The notes: generated by a model from the letters alone, not told the origin. Counted from the stretch's first letter, positions 34,493 to 46,983 are shown. The stretch is DNA of 64,000 nt from Motacilla alba alba (GCF_015832195.1 NW_024037374.1:1922001-1986000); one strand, 5' to 3'. A program made the numbers and translations.

Positions 34493-36004
34493 TGTTATGG
34501 TTTGGAATGGGAGGAAATTTTGGGAAGGTTTTTGTGTATCTGACAGTCTGTTGAACTGCTGGAAAGCTAGACACGCTTTTGTGAAACACACATGTTAAAG
34601 ATGAAAAAATTTGGAAGCTCTTTTTTCCTCTGTTGGTCGGCAGGGAGGTGGTGGGTTTCGGCTTCGGCTCTGTGTCTCGGCTGGGCTGGGCTGGGCAGTC
34701 CTGCTGCGGGCTGGGCTTCTCTTCTGTTTTCTGGGCTGCTTGCTGGCTTCTCTCTCTCTGGGCTCTGCTTTGGCCGGGCTGGGCTTCAGCAGCTGCCAGG
34801 CAGGAAGACAGGGGAGGCTGCGGAGCTTGAGCCAGAGCAGGGCTGGCTGCGGCTGTGAAGATCTTGCTGCCAGGCTGCTTCTTCTCAGCGTGGCTGAGAC
34901 CTGTAGCTGGAGACCAGACTTGTGTAGCTGGTGTAGAAAACTAAAAACCAACTATAAAGCTGATCTGAACACAACTTAGCCACAGCTTTCTGTTACAAGG
35001 TATTGGTGGGTTAGGTAGGCTTTAGGTGTGACGTTAACTTTTTCAGTACTTCAATCTTCTTTTGAGTGAGAGAAAAGAACAAAATGCAAGTGTATGAAAA
35101 ACAACATGAAGACATTAAAGTTAATAAAGGAGAAGTCTTAGATGGCAGGGGTGAGAAGATGCTTTGTTTTTAGAGCTGAAATCTTCTTGTAAGCTATAAA
35201 GAAAATATTCTTTTTCCTTTTAACACATAAAATCATAAGGAGATGAAAGTTCTCAAATTGAGATCAAGTAAAGGCCTCTATGTTAAAGTAAGCAGATGTT
35301 AAAATAGCTGTAATCCCATGAGAAGTTTGAACAGAGAAAGAGAGAAGAGTACTCTTGTGCTTCTAAAAAAAGAAGTTCTCTGTTCCCAAAGATGAAGATG
35401 ATTTTAGAGATAGATAATGAGAACTTTTGCCTTTAAAGAGCTCATCTCTAAAGCAATACCCCATAAATCAACATAGCCCATTGACAAGCTGTGGAAAGGC
35501 TTGTAGAAATAAGAAAGATTTTATGATAGCAAGGTTCTTCAGGCAGCTGTTATTCATGACAAACCTGAGAACCACAAGAAAACTGTTTTTTCCTCTTGTA
35601 GAAAAGCCTCCATAACTTTAACAAGAGGGACTTCTCTCCCTAAGTGAACTAAAACCTAAAACCAGACTATTTTAGAGGTAGTAAACTGACTAGAAATCCT
35701 AAGTTCAGTTTCTTTACATTGTCAGTGAAAAAGAAAAATCTTGGGGAGCAGAGAGGTATTCTGAAAAGATTGTTCTGATTCTTACTACCTTTTTTTTTCC
35801 TTTTAGTTACTTTTAATAAAATTTTTCTTTATACCCTTTTAAAGTTTTAAGCCCGCTTTACCTTTCTCCTAATCCTAGGAGACAAACAAACAACAAAAAG
35901 TAAGTGTATTAGTAATTAACCAACACGAAACCCACCACATTCTTTAGTACATTAGCGAAAAAATCTCAAAATTAGAGAAATCCTAAATTAGCAATCCAAA
36001 ACCA
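34493..36004 (+). mobile_element. 1.5-kb LTR-like element, forward
   Basis: About 1512 bp, beginning TGTTATGGTTTGG and ending ccaaaacca, so the ends are an imperfect inverted repeat starting TG and finishing CA. It has a GC-rich first third (34640-34900), a TATAAAG site near 34953 and AATAAA near 35815. It sits inside the reverse ACTGGGA minisatellite, which continues on both sides, so it is an insertion. No primer-binding site or pol follows. An unusually long solo LTR or a small nonautonomous element are both possible. The older reverse copy is at 18857-20347. Confidence 0.6.
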
Positions 36005-36540
36005 CTGCATCCTAGCACAGACCCAGTCACTCCAAGTATGATCCCAGTATGAATCCACTATGATCCCAGTCTTCCCCAGCATGGTCCCAGTCAATCCCAG
36101 TTGCCCCAGTGCAGACTCAGTGACTCCCAGTCGCTCTCAGTGTGTTCCCAGTCACCCCCAGTATGGTTACAGACACTCCAGTCAATCCCAGTTGGTCCCA
36201 CTGTGATCCCTGTTGCCCCAGTTCTGGCCCTGCTGGGTCCCAGGGTGCTCTGATCCCGCTCCCAGTGGTCCCAGTCCTGGGCGTGGTGTGTCCTGGTGTA
36301 TCCCTGTGTGTCCCAGTGTATCCCTGTGTGTCCCGGTGTCCCAGTCCATCCCAGCCTGTCCCAGTCTGTCCCAGTCCCTTCCCTTCCCTGGGAGTGACTG
36401 GGATCATACTGGTGGAAAGTGGAACCTTACTGGGCCAAGTGGATATGACTGGGAATGACTGTGAGTATGCTGAGGGCAACTGGGATGTACTGGGAGTGTC
36501 TGTAACCATACTGGGGGTGACTGGGAACACACTGAGAGTC
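36005..36540. repeat. ACTGGGA minisatellite, reverse then forward
   Basis: 36005-36200 continues the reverse array. 36200-36380 holds cccagt/gtgtccc short repeats. 36380-36540 is forward (gggagtgactgggatcatactgg). The switch of orientation inside 350 bp is a local inversion junction. Confidence 0.8.
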
Positions 36541-36830
36541 CCAGCAGGTGCAAGGATACCATGGTGACACTAGGAAACCTCATGGAACCAAGGGGATCAT
36601 TGTGGCACCACTGGAGCCCATGGAACCAAGGGGCCATGGTGACACAGCGGGGCTCCATGGAGCCCAGAGACCATGATGACTCTGTGGGGCCTGATGGAAC
36701 CGTGGAGACCATTGTGACCCTTCAGGGCCTCGTGTCACCAAGGGGGCATTGTGACACCTCAGGGCCTCCTGGAAGCAAGGGACCATTGGAACACTGTGGG
36801 GCCCCATGGAACTGAGGGAACATGGAACAG
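36541..36830 (+). repeat. 37-bp minisatellite array, forward
   Basis: About eight forward units of the 37-bp family (ccattgtgacac...ccatggaacc). It is joined directly to the forward 187-bp repeat, as at 1-1284. Confidence 0.88.
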
Positions 36831-37600
36831 GTCTGGCTGGCTTGGCCTCCCAGGGGCCACCTGACAGGTCTGGCTGATCTTGGGATGTCAAGGGCTGCCT
36901 CTCATCAGCTCCTGGAGCACTGGGTCTCCGTGCTTTCCTTGCTATGGAAAAGAACTGCCCTTCTCTTCTAAGTACCCATGGCCAGAATTGGGATTTAACC
37001 TCCAAATTCCTTTATATCCAGAGATTGTTCCCATAGGAATATTGCCAGGACAAGTCTGTCTGGCAGCAGTTTCAGGAGGGTCAGCCCTCATCTGTCCCCA
37101 AAACACTTGGGAAGGCTCCGTGCTTTCCTTCCTATGGGAAAGAACTGTCCTTCTTCTCCAGGCACCCATAGTTGAGACTGGGCACCCACCTCCAAAATTC
37201 CCTATCTCCAAAGACTGCTCCCAGACAAAATATGCCATTCATGACAAGTCTGCCTGGCCTTGGCCTTAAGAGGCTCTCACCTGCCTTGCAAACACTGGGG
37301 CTCTGTGCTTTCCTTCCTGTGGAAAAGAACTGTCCTTCTCCTCCAGGTGCCCATGGCCAGAATTGGGTTCCACTTCCAATGTTCCCTATTGTGACACACT
37401 GGAGGAGATTGTTGGCTGGAAACATTTTGTGTGTGGGGGAGGAAGGGGCAGGCCCAGCCTTGCCCTGCCCTGGAAGCCCAATCCCCCCAGAGCCTCTATC
37501 CCAGCCCAGCAGTGTCTGCCAGGCCCTGGCACAGCACAGGCAATGCTCCACAGCCACCTCTGCAGCCCCCAGCCCAGCTCCTGAGGGACCAAATGAGCCC
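36831..37600 (+). repeat. ~187-bp tandem repeat, forward
   Basis: Anchors tgctttcc at 36931, 37121 and 37306 (190 and 185 bp). It reproduces the array at 581-1284 in order and spacing. At about 37497-37512 it contains the uninterrupted form of the place where ERV-L copy 1 inserted (ccagcccagcagtg followed by tctgccagg). The array runs into arm B. Confidence 0.85.
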
Positions 37601-37689
37601 AAGGCCCACCTGGGGGAAGGGCCCAGGAAGACCAAGGGGGATTGAAGGCTGACCACAAGGCAAGCACACATCTTGACTCTTCTTCCCCT

Positions 37690-40600
37690 TGGAATTTCTA
37701 TCTGAACACCTCTGGAATCCAGGAGTTGGTAGCTGTGTCTGTGTCTCTGTATCTATTTTGTCTTTCTCTTTCCGTGAAAAAGTTAAAATTAACAAACCAC
37801 AACCACTATAATGTCATAATTAAACTTTTGCTAAAGTTACTCTGATTTTCTAAAGTTTCCAGTAAAGGCAGTTTTGCTGTTTTGAACTCCTGAGACTCTC
37901 TTGGTGGTATTTCTCCAGTGCATCCAACTCAAAGTACACAAACAATTGTAATTCCTTTTATAGGTCTCATTGAGAGAGTTGTTTGGGGGATGGGGGTCAG
38001 GGCTTGTGTGTCCTGCTTGGCACAGCCCAGGCAGGGCTCTCCCAGCCCCATTCCACACTCCATTTCCCAGCTGGAGCCGCTGGTGCCTCTGAGTTGTGCT
38101 GCCCCAGCCCCAGGGATGCTCTCCTTGTCTGCCCATTCCCCCAGGGGCTCTGGCCAGGGATGGCCTCAGTGGGGGCTGCTGACATCCTCAGCAACTTGGA
38201 GGCTGCTGCTGAATTGTACTGCTGCAGAGGCTTGTTCAGCCTGCAGCTCTTCAGTGCAGGAATTCAGTGTCCCAGGGCTCATGAACATCCAAACACCTGA
38301 ACAAGCCAAGCCTCTGGGAATAATTTAAGATTTCAAATCTTTTGTGGTTAATTAGACACATTACAGAATACACTACAGATTCCAGCAGTGTATTCAAAGT
38401 GAATATATTTGATTTAAAAAGACAGTGAGAAATGATTTCTTTATTCCTGATTAGGTTTTTTTCTCCTGTTAATGCATTGATATGTGCAATCTCCAATCCT
38501 GAATCCAAGTACCTCTTCATGCAGTTTGAATAGATATGGAAATCAAGACCCTTCATGGCTGACAATCCATCAGACTCTGTCCCTACCCCCACCCCACCAT
38601 TTTCCCCATCCAAGGCCTGGCACTCAAAGCAGCCTTGTGCAAATCTGAGCTCCCTCCAGCCCAGGCTGCAGCTGCAGCTTTCAGCTCCTTGGCTCCAACT
38701 CCCACCTGCTTTCCTTGCAGAAGGAGCTGCCCGAGACACAGAGGGATGGTCATTTCTTGTCAGCCAACAAAGCCAAGGCAAGGCACAGCTCCATCAAATG
38801 CAAAAGTCATTCCTCTGCTGCATATTACATCCCCTTTCCCCAGCAGACAGTATCAGAGCAATGGAAAACACCTTCTGTGCCCAGCACACATCCCAAGGTC
38901 CCCCCAAACCCTCCCTGCCCCGATGCTGCCCAGATTTGCTCTTTGCACACACGAGTCACAGGCTGAAGTCAGGAGCTCCCTCTATGCCCAGAGGGAGGAA
39001 AAGAGAGAAAGTGGATGAAGAGCTCTCCTGTGCAGAGCCAAGGTCCAAGTGCCCCTGCAGTGGGAACCACAACTCATCAGGTTTGTGTCCTTTGGGGTCA
39101 GGGACTGGTGACACTCAGAGGCACAGAAAGGTTTCTTGCCAACAAGCACAAGTTGAACATTGGAACAGTTTAATAACCATCAGAGCTCTTCCCTCAGCTC
39201 TCTGGGATGTCCCAGGAGCATCTGACATGTCCCCCATCTCCAAGGCATTTCCATACAGGAGCAGTTTTATAAAAAGTCATGAGAAAAGGTAATTCTGTGT
39301 TAGCTAGAAACACAAGATCTTGACTAATGTGATATTTATTTGAACTTCATAAATATTGGGCAACTTGCAGAAGCTCAAAGCATAAAACCAGTCAGTTGAG
39401 AGGCAGTTGAATGACTAGAGAGCACCTGGAGGAGGAAATCTGGGAATAATGGGAAGAATGTAGATCCATCTGGTCTATAAAAGAGATGTCTTTAGACATG
39501 GCCATTTAAATAGGAGAGCTGGAAACACCTGAAGGAAAAAAGAAAATGAAATAATAGACAGAATGTTGGTAAGTCTAGTATAGAGCAAGATCAGTATTTC
39601 TTGTCCTGCAACCAGAATTTCCAGGAAATTTCTGTTCCTAGAAGGCAAATTTTGCAATCACTAAAAAGTATTCTAATGATCCGGTTGATGGAGATGTGCT
39701 TGTATTATACCACATGTTCAAGTATTAACAGCTATGTCCCTTCCAGGCAGACATCAGCTGTGTGCCCATGAACAGGCAGTGCCACTTGTGCCCTCAGGTG
39801 CCCAGCTGGGATTGGATCTCTCCGAGAGCAGCTGAGGGAGAGCAGAGCACCTTGCAAGCTGCAGGTCCCTGCCAGCCCGGCAGGGCTCCTGTCCCATCAA
39901 CATCTGCTCTGCTGCAGTCTGAAACAGGGCCCAGCATGGTGCCGGGATCATCAGAGAACTGAGGTGTGTGCTGGAATTCCATGGCCTCGCCATGGCGCAG
40001 CAGCCCTGCATTTGCCTCCTGCAGCCTTGCTCTCCAGCACAGCCATGGAGGCTCTTTGGGCTCCTGACTGTTGCTGCAGGCAGCAAGGGCAGCTGAGCTC
40101 TGCCTTTGGCACAATCAGGCCTGGCCAGCGCAGGCCATGCTCAGCAATTGCTTGTCTGTGCCTGGCCTTGCTGCCAGCCCCGGCAGCGGCTGCGTGGCCC
40201 CTTTGTGGCCCTGTGCTGGCCCAGCCATGGTGCCCCAGCCCCTGGGCAGCCCCAGCCCAGGCCAGGAGCATTGCGGCTGGGAAGGGCCCCTGTGCCGTGG
40301 TGCCCACAGCAGCCTTGGGGCTCTGTGCCCCATGGCCTCCCTGCTGGGCAGCCTCTGCCAGCTCCTGCAGAGCCCCTGGCACCTGTGGGGCTGCACAGAC
40401 AGCCCTGCCCCGGGCTCTGCCGGCCTCTGGGCCAGCAGAGAGGCCGGCAAGGGCTGGCCATGGCCGGGAACAGGCCCTGAGCCCCGCAGGAGGATGGAGC
40501 TGGGCCACAGCCAAAGTCATCCCAGGGCAAAGCTGGGCTCAGCAGCCAGGGCTGGCAACGGCTGGGGACAGAGGCTGGTGGTGACAAATGTCCTGGGCCC

Positions 40601-40811
40601 CCTCCCTGCTCTGTCCATGCCACCATGGATACAGAGAAGCCTCCTGTCTCAGTCTTCCTTTCACCCCATTGATCCTAAGTACCTTCTAATGCAGTCTGAA
40701 TAGATATGAAAATAAAGACCCTCCATGACTAAAATACAGTAACACTTTGTCCAAACCCCCTACCCACTATTTCCCCCATCCAACCCCTGGCACTCCTATG
40801 GCTTAGGAATG
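37690..40811. other. Arm B noncoding segment
   Basis: Counterpart of 17190-18856. A deletion scar of the 1.5-kb element is at about 37780-37820. 38960-39595 and 39830-40335 have no partner in arm A. A word gaatagatatg(g/a)aaat(c/a)aagaccct occurs at 38527 and 40700, marking a small local duplication. No exon is recognised. Confidence 0.5.
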
Positions 40812-41130
40812 ATGTGGCCAGCAGGAGCAGGGCAGTGATTCTTCCCCTGTGCTGGGCACTGGTTGGGTGGCATCTTGAGTGCTGTGTCCAGTTCTGGGCG
40901 CCCCAATTAAGGAAGGACATGGAGGGGCTCAAGTGAGTCCAGAGAAGGGCAAAAATGCTGGTGTGGGGTATGGAGCACAGTTCCTGTAAGAAGTGACCTG
41001 CTGAGGGAGGTGGGGTTGTTTATTCTGGAGAAGAGAAGATTTAGGGGAGGCAAGGTAGTGTCAGGGAACATGTTGTACTTGATGATCTCCAAGGTCTTTT
41101 CCAACCTTGCTGATTCTGGGATTCTTTGAA
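40812..41130 (+). mobile_element. CR1 LINE fragment, forward
   Basis: Forward CR1 3' region: gtgtccagttctgggcgccc near 40886, ggagaagagaagattta near 41030, and cttgatgatctccaaggtc near 41080, ending with a tgattctgggattc terminal motif. It is the same insertion as 15850-16440 in arm A but lacks that copy's 5' part. Confidence 0.85.
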
Positions 41131-42710
41131 ACCACCCTGGGAGCAGTGTCAGGATGAGCCCTGGGCCTCCTGTTCAGAAGCTCCAGCAGCCCAGGTGCCT
41201 CAGCTTCTCCTGCCAGCCCCAAAGCCCATCCTGTCAGTCCTGCAGAGCCTCTGCAGCTCCTCCTCACTGCCCAGAACAGGGAGCCCCACAGGCAGACACA
41301 GCAGCCCAGATGGACCCCCCTGGCCTGGGCTGCCTCTGGCAAGGGAGCAGCAGGAGGCACTGCAGGAGCCTGCAGACAATTGCTGCAGCACTTGGAGGAT
41401 GATCCTGCTCCCCAAGGGCCGTTCCCATGCTGCCAAGTCAGGAACTGCAATGGGGAGTGGGGCCAGAGAGGAAAGGGCAAACAGGGATGGGCTGTTTGCA
41501 GGGCAGGGAAACAGGGTTGGTCAAGAGGAAGAAATCTGGATCAGGAAAGAAGAAAGGAAGCAAAGGTGAAGCTAAGGAAATGCTCAGGGCAGTCTGGGGG
41601 TGGCTGCCAGGCAGCCCTGGCTCTGAGCAACAGCGTCTGCAGTGGGACAGGAAACTCCCAGCTGATGGGAACAAACTTTCTGGCTGACTGCAGAGGCCAG
41701 CACAAAGCTGAGTGCTTTCCCTGGTGTCCCCCAGCCCTTGCTGGCCCCAGGGGCTGATGGCATTTGTGCTCCCTCAGGTTGATGTCCCCACAGCAACAGC
41801 ATGGGGGTGCTCCCGCCTGCTGTGTGCAATGCAAACAGAGGCTCCTGAGCCAGTGCTGCCGTGCCTGTGCCTGCAAGGATGCGGCACCTGTGTGAGCTGG
41901 GGGAGAGGCCAGGGCTGCAGAGGGGGATGGTGTTGGCAGCTCCATGAGGACGCTCTGGGACGATGCCCTGGGCTGTCCAGTGCACTGGGGATGGATCAGC
42001 CCCTGCTCTGCTGCTCCTTCCTGTCACCCTCAGGGCCCTTGCAGAGCACCAGCCATGCTGTTTGCCCCCAGCCTGCCCACGGCCACCCTGGGGCTGCTCA
42101 CGGGGGTTTTCTGTGTTGAGCATTGGCCTGGCCGTGTTCTTGAGAGAGCCTGGGCAAGGAGCCTGCAGCCCCCAGGCCCTGGCCTGAGGCGTCAGCGCTG
42201 CCCCAGCAGTGCCCATGGCCTGTCCCTGCTGCAGCCCCGGCACTGCCACCCCCAGCACTGTGCCCGGCCCCGAGAGCACTCAGGCCCTACAGCAACACCA
42301 GGGCCACCAGGGCAGCGGGGCAGGGCCCCGGCAGCAGCACTGGCAACACCAAGTGCTGCTGCTGCTGCTGGGCACAGCTGCTGGGCCAGCACTGATCTGC
42401 CCCCAGCTCTGCACACAGACATTGCTGCTGCAGCTCCAGAGAAGGCAACAAAAGGGCATCTCTGCAGAAAACTCTGCTGGGAGATCCTTTAGTTCCATTA
42501 AAGCCATTGAGAGGGCAGCCCCTTATTGACACAGTCTGTGGCCACAGGGCAGATGGGGAGAAGTAAAATGAGAAATGGCACAAGCAATGGCATTTCTCGG
42601 TGGACAAAATTTAAAAAGTAAAAAAAAAAAAAGAACCTCCAGAATGAAGCCAACAAAAAGTTTCAAAAATGACTTTTATTACAAGTGATTTGCAGAAATT
42701 TTACATCAGT
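41131..42710. other. GC-rich flank downstream of receptor copy B, no gene seen
   Basis: Mirror of 14258-15849. A (GCT)n run lies at about 42355-42372. The first 60 bp after the receptor stop (in gene direction) include a ttttattaca element, i.e. a minus-strand aataaa-like signal near 42675. Confidence 0.55.
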
Positions 42711-43643
42711 TTAAGGTTCCTGAAAGCATCCACTCATCAGTGTCCACACTGCAGCCTTGAGCTCCTGGTTCCTCAGGCTGTAGATGAGGGGGTTCAGAGC
42801 TGGAGTCACCACGGAGTACGGAACTGAGAGAGCCAGATCCAGGGATGGGGAGGACATGGAGGGGGGCTTCAGGTGAGCAAACATAATAGTGCTCATGAAC
42901 AGAGAAACCACGGCCAGGTGAGGGAGGCAGGTGGAAAAGGCTTTGTGCCGTCCTTGCTCAGAGGGGATCCTCAGCACAGCCCTGAAGATTTGCACATAGG
43001 AGAAAACAATGAACACAAAACAGCCAAGTCCCAAAAAGATGGAAAACACAAGAAACCCAAGTTCCCTGAGATAGGATTTGTTGCAGGAGAGCTTGAGGAT
43101 CTGTGGGATTTCACAGAAGAACTGGCCCAGGACATTGCCATGGCACAGGGGCAGGGAAAATGTATTGGCCGTGTGCATGAGAGCATTGAGAAAGGCACTG
43201 GCCCAGGCAGCTGCTGCCATGTGGGCACAAGCTCTGCTGCCCAGGAGGGTCCCGTAGTGCAGGGGTTTGCAGATGGACACAAAGCGGTCGTAGCACATGA
43301 TGGTCAGGAGGAAATACTCTGCTGTGATAAAGAAGAGAAAGAAAAAGAGCTGAGAAGCACATCCTGTGTAGGAGATGGTGCTGGTGTCCCAGAGGGAATT
43401 GTGCATGGCTTTGGGGACAGTGGTGCAGATGGAGCCCAGGTCAGTGAGGGCCAGGTTGAGCAGGAAGAAGAACATGGGTGTGTGCAGGTGCTGGCCGCAG
43501 GCTACGGCGCTGATGATGAGGCCGTTGCCCAGGAGGGCAGCCAGGGAGATGCCCAGCAAGAGGCAGAAGTGCAGCAGCTGCAGCTGCCGCGTGTCTGCCA
43601 ATGCCAGCAGGAGGAAGTGGCTGATGGAGCTGCTGTTGGACAT
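42711..43643 (-). CDS. Olfactory receptor, OR14-like (gamma-c), intact
   Basis: A 310-residue seven-transmembrane odorant receptor, the usual length. The start chosen is MSNSSSISHF at 43643 because it carries the family's N-glycosylation site (NSS) and because a splice acceptor (tttcttacag) lies about 25 bp upstream. The open frame itself extends to 43739, but that part has no receptor sequence. Motifs in order: GNGLIISAVA (TM1), TPMFFFLLNLALTDLG (TM2), MCYDRFVSICKPLHYG at the end of TM3, HTANTFSLPLC and CEIPQILKLSC (extracellular loop 2 cysteines), SYVQIFRAVL and GRHKAFSTCLPHL (TM5-6), and NPLIYSLRNQELK (TM7). All belong to the class A odorant receptor signature, closest in style to bird OR14 genes. 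It probably has a noncoding first exon. Receptor copy A at 13322 is its broken paralogue. Confidence 0.95.
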   Translation of the reverse strand: MSNSSSISHFLLLALADTRQLQLLHFCLLLGISLAALLGNGLIISAVACGQHLHTPMFFFLLNLALTDLGSICTTVPKAMHNSLWDTSTISYTGCASQLFFFLFFITAEYFLLTIMCYDRFVSICKPLHYGTLLGSRACAHMAAAAWASAFLNALMHTANTFSLPLCHGNVLGQFFCEIPQILKLSCNKSYLRELGFLVFSIFLGLGCFVFIVFSYVQIFRAVLRIPSEQGRHKAFSTCLPHLAVVSLFMSTIMFAHLKPPSMSSPSLDLALSVPYSVVTPALNPLIYSLRNQELKAAVWTLMSGCFQEP

Positions 43644-45229
43644 TTGCAGTGCCTTGGCATGGGGATCTGTAAGAAAAGTAATCATGGAATAGTTGGGTTT
43701 GGAGAGGACTTTAAATATCCCAGCACAGCCTGGGGACACTTTCCCCCCACTGCCTGCCCAGGGCTCTGCTGCCTGGAGCTGTCCCTGCCAGCAGCTGCTT
43801 CCCTGTGCCCAGGGCTGAGCCCTGCCAGTGCTGCCAGAGCCCAGCCCAGCCCTGGGGGCTCAGCTCTGCCCTGCAGACCCCTCCAAGATCTGGCACTGCC
43901 CAGGGGCAGCTCTGGTTCTGCAGGCTCTGAAGGCAATGTCAGAGCAACCCCGAGAAGACTGGAAAAGTGACACTGATGGTGCCTCTAAGAGGCCCTGAGC
44001 TGATTTTTTTAACTGCCTGGTTTATTAACATCTGAGTTTTTTGGTTTTTTTTTTTCTCAACCTGAACTGAGAGAAGAATATATATGTGCAATTTCCCATC
44101 CAGGCAACACAGAGGAGTAGAACAAAAAAGCAGGATTTTCTATTTTATGCAGGCCATAACTTGCTGTGCTCCCTGTATTATCTACTTGAACATATTCTGG
44201 AGTTAAACGTCATGCTGGGAGCAGCCCTGAACAATGCAGCATCCTCACCACAATGCGAGAACATGTCCAAGTTTTTACAGCTGTCTCCTGCCACCCACAA
44301 CCTATCCTCCAGTGCTGGGAGCAGCTCCCTGGGCCGGCTGAGAGCTGTCCCTGGCAGGCAGCAGAGTCCCTGCCCCAGCACAGCGCCCTGGGCTGCAGGA
44401 GCCTGCTCTGCAGGACAGCCCTGGGCACCCCTGGCTGCTCTGCACAAGAGATAATCAGAAAATATACTCACAGGATCTGTAGGCATTGGGATGTTCCAGC
44501 TGTAGGAGATCACTGCAGGAGCTGCAGCTGCATTGTCCTGCAGCCAGAGGTTCCTGTGCCAAGGGCTGGCAGGGATTGTGCCCCAGGCACTTCTCAGCAC
44601 CTTCCCAGCCCTGACTGATTGAAGCTCTCTGTGCCTCTGTGCTGTGCCCAGGCTGGCTGCAGGCAGTGCCCCAGGCCTGCTAGGCTGGCAGAAGAGCTGC
44701 TCATCAAGAAAAATGTGCTTTTCAAGCTCTTCTTGGTTACCAGGAGCCCAGTGCAGCTTATCAGCACAGACACAGAACAAGGACTTTAATGAGCCCCTGG
44801 GGCTTTGTGCTCAGGCCCTGAACATCAGTCCCTGAGAGGCAGCTGAAGAAACCTCTGCAGAACTCCAAGTCAGAATCACACTCCAAAGTTTCTTTCACTT
44901 TTAATGGGTCCCAGGGAGGGACACGACTGAGAAAGTGTCCCCAGGCCCCAGGCAGAGCAGAGAACTGCAGGCAGTGATGACAGGTGGGGACAAAGAGAAG
45001 CCAAGGCTTGGTGCCCTGGGGCACAGCAGGGTATGTGCCACCAAGGGCTGCCAGGAGACACCTTGTCCTGAGGCACTGGGGCCTCCTGGCACAGCCCCAG
45101 CCAGGCTGGGCACTGGCAGCCCCTTGTCCTGCCCTCAGCATCCCCCCCTAGCCCACATGCCAGTGGCCTCAAGGATCTGCTGGAAGGAGTCCCTGGGGAG
45201 CCTTGCTCAGCAATGGCCCTGGGGGCTCC
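43644..45229. other. GC-rich flank upstream of receptor copy B, no gene seen
   Basis: Mirror of 11721-13300. The upstream noncoding exon of the receptor is probably within this flank but cannot be placed. A run of T (about 44040-44056) and a (at)n stretch are the only simple repeats. Confidence 0.5.
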
Positions 45230-45800
45230 TTCATGCTCCCAGGGACTGCAGGGTTTTCAAAGGACTTTGGGTTTGGCTTTTGCCTTGGAGTCTCTGAGAG
45301 GTTTCTGCAATCATGGCCTCCAATTATCTGCTTTAATTAGTCCCTGGAGAGGCTTTGTCAGTAACAACACTCAGTGGGGCTCATGAATGCTTCAAGGTAT
45401 TTCAGTTATTTTCAGGTACTTGGTGTTTCCCTTTTGACACAGACTCTGTGAGAGGTTTGTGCAATCATGGCCCCAATTATCTGCTTTAACGAGTCCCTTG
45501 AGAGCTTTGTACTGACACTCTGTGGGGCTCATTAATACTTTGAAATACTCAAAGTTTTTAACATACTTTGGATTTTCCTTTCCACACTGAGTCTCTGAGA
45601 GGTTTTTGTGCCATCCTGGCCTCCAGTTCTCTCCTCCAAGGAGTCCATGGGCTGCCTGTGTTGGGGATGGACCTCAGTGGGACCCATTCATGCCTCGAGA
45701 CAGTTTAGAGAGTTTCTTCTGACTTTGACTCCTGGAAAAGTTTGCGCAATCTCTTCGCAGGCCCTGAAGTTTAAGGGCTCAGCTCCAGATGCACCACGGG
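45230..45800 (-). repeat. ~152-bp tandem repeat, reverse
   Basis: Reverse-complement units of the repeat at 9690-11720 (gtgggg(c)tcattaat, tctgagaggtttgtgcaatc), about four copies. Arm B therefore gives a gap-free version of the array. Confidence 0.85.
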
Positions 45801-46249
45801 GCTCATTAGGATCAAGAAAGTCCTGACAAACCATTTCTGTGCCTTGACTTGCCTCTCCTCTAATGCAGTTCATTAGGAAGTTTTCCTTTGACAGTTATGG
45901 AGAAATATTTCAAAGAGCTTATAAGAAATATGTAATCTTATTTTAAAAAGTATATTTTATTACTGTTCTCTTTAGAGAAGAGCTGATTGCAACATTCTGT
46001 GACTGGTATTGATGTAGGGCCGCTCCTATGGAGGTCTTGCCATGTCAGAGAAATTGTACCTTGGAGCTGACCCAGTGTGAACAACCTTGTCTCACATTTC
46101 CCCAACCCCATGTGAGAAATGGTTTTTACTTTCAAAAATTTAAATATTTTTTTAAGATCTTATCAAAATACAACCGAAGACTGAATAAAGAAAAGAACAC
46201 AGTGCCAGGAGCAAAGGATTCAGTCACTGTGTGCTTATCTACAAAATGG

Positions 46250-46534
46250 ATGTTCTGTCTTCTATACCTCTAGCCCCTTCCAAAGTCTTCTCAATCAGCT
46301 GCTTCTTCACTGTCCAGTGCTGGAGATCACTGTCTTACACCCTGATTGGAGGTCAGGTGCTGCCATAGTAGCAATCCGACCCTCCCAAATGCCCTGACTA
46401 CAACACCCATCCTGAGATATCAATGCAAGGGGGAGGGGAAAGATAACTATACATCTACAAAACTACTCTTAACATATACTTAATATTCACCCTTTCGTTG
46501 TGAGAGTCAACTGTAGGAATATTCATCTAAAACA
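46250..46534 (-). repeat. Partial 3' LTR of a class I ERV, reverse
   Basis: On the minus strand a purine run aaaagaaaaggggggg (46535-46550, the polypurine tract) is followed by TGTTTTAGATG at 46534, the form of a retroviral LTR start. The far end cannot be placed. About 280 bp of AT-rich LTR-like sequence is present. It belongs with the pol remnant at 46984-49060. Confidence 0.5.
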
Positions 46535-46550
46535 CCCCCCCTTTTCTTTT

Positions 46551-46983
46551 TCTATAAGTCATTTTGCTCAAACAATTATGTAAAAAAAAATCTCTCTCTC
46601 TTGAATGAGTCATACCAGCATCTGTTGATGTGGGCAAGGACAGTGGGAACAGGAGAAAAAAATCTCAGTTTTTCCTTAGACATGGTTATTTGGAATGGTC
46701 AAAAGGGCATTACAGAGGTCCAGTATGGCTTTGACTCCCATCTACCGTGCCCCTGTGGTTGCTGCCCATAGTCAGTGCACCTTAGGGGTGAGTACAGAGG
46801 CCGACTTGGTTCTGCTGTCTATTCCATGTTGAATCAAAAGACAATTGAGGAATGATAGAGGTCTGCTATGGCCTTTTGTCCCTACCTTATCATGCCTACG
46901 GGATTGCTACCTGCAGCAGGGCTATGGAGTCTTCTTGGTAGTGAACAAAGAGCCCAACCCGGTCTTGCCCTCCTTCCTTTGTC
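46551..46983 (-). other. Remnant between class I ERV pol and LTR
   Basis: Only about 430 bp separate the pol end from the polypurine tract, too little for an envelope gene. No env motif was recognised, so env appears deleted. Confidence 0.5.

Larger units (their letters stand above)
37600..46120 (-). repeat. Inverted duplication, arm B
   Basis: Reverse-complement partner of 9430-20660 (see there). It is shorter because it lacks most of the 1.5-kb element and the 37-bp array and has no sequence gap, but it has two extra segments. It carries the intact receptor. Confidence 0.85.

Noticed and set aside
42873..43970. A 365-residue plus-strand frame opposite the intact receptor
   Set aside because: It is the antisense shadow of the receptor gene. 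The minus strand carries every conserved receptor motif.
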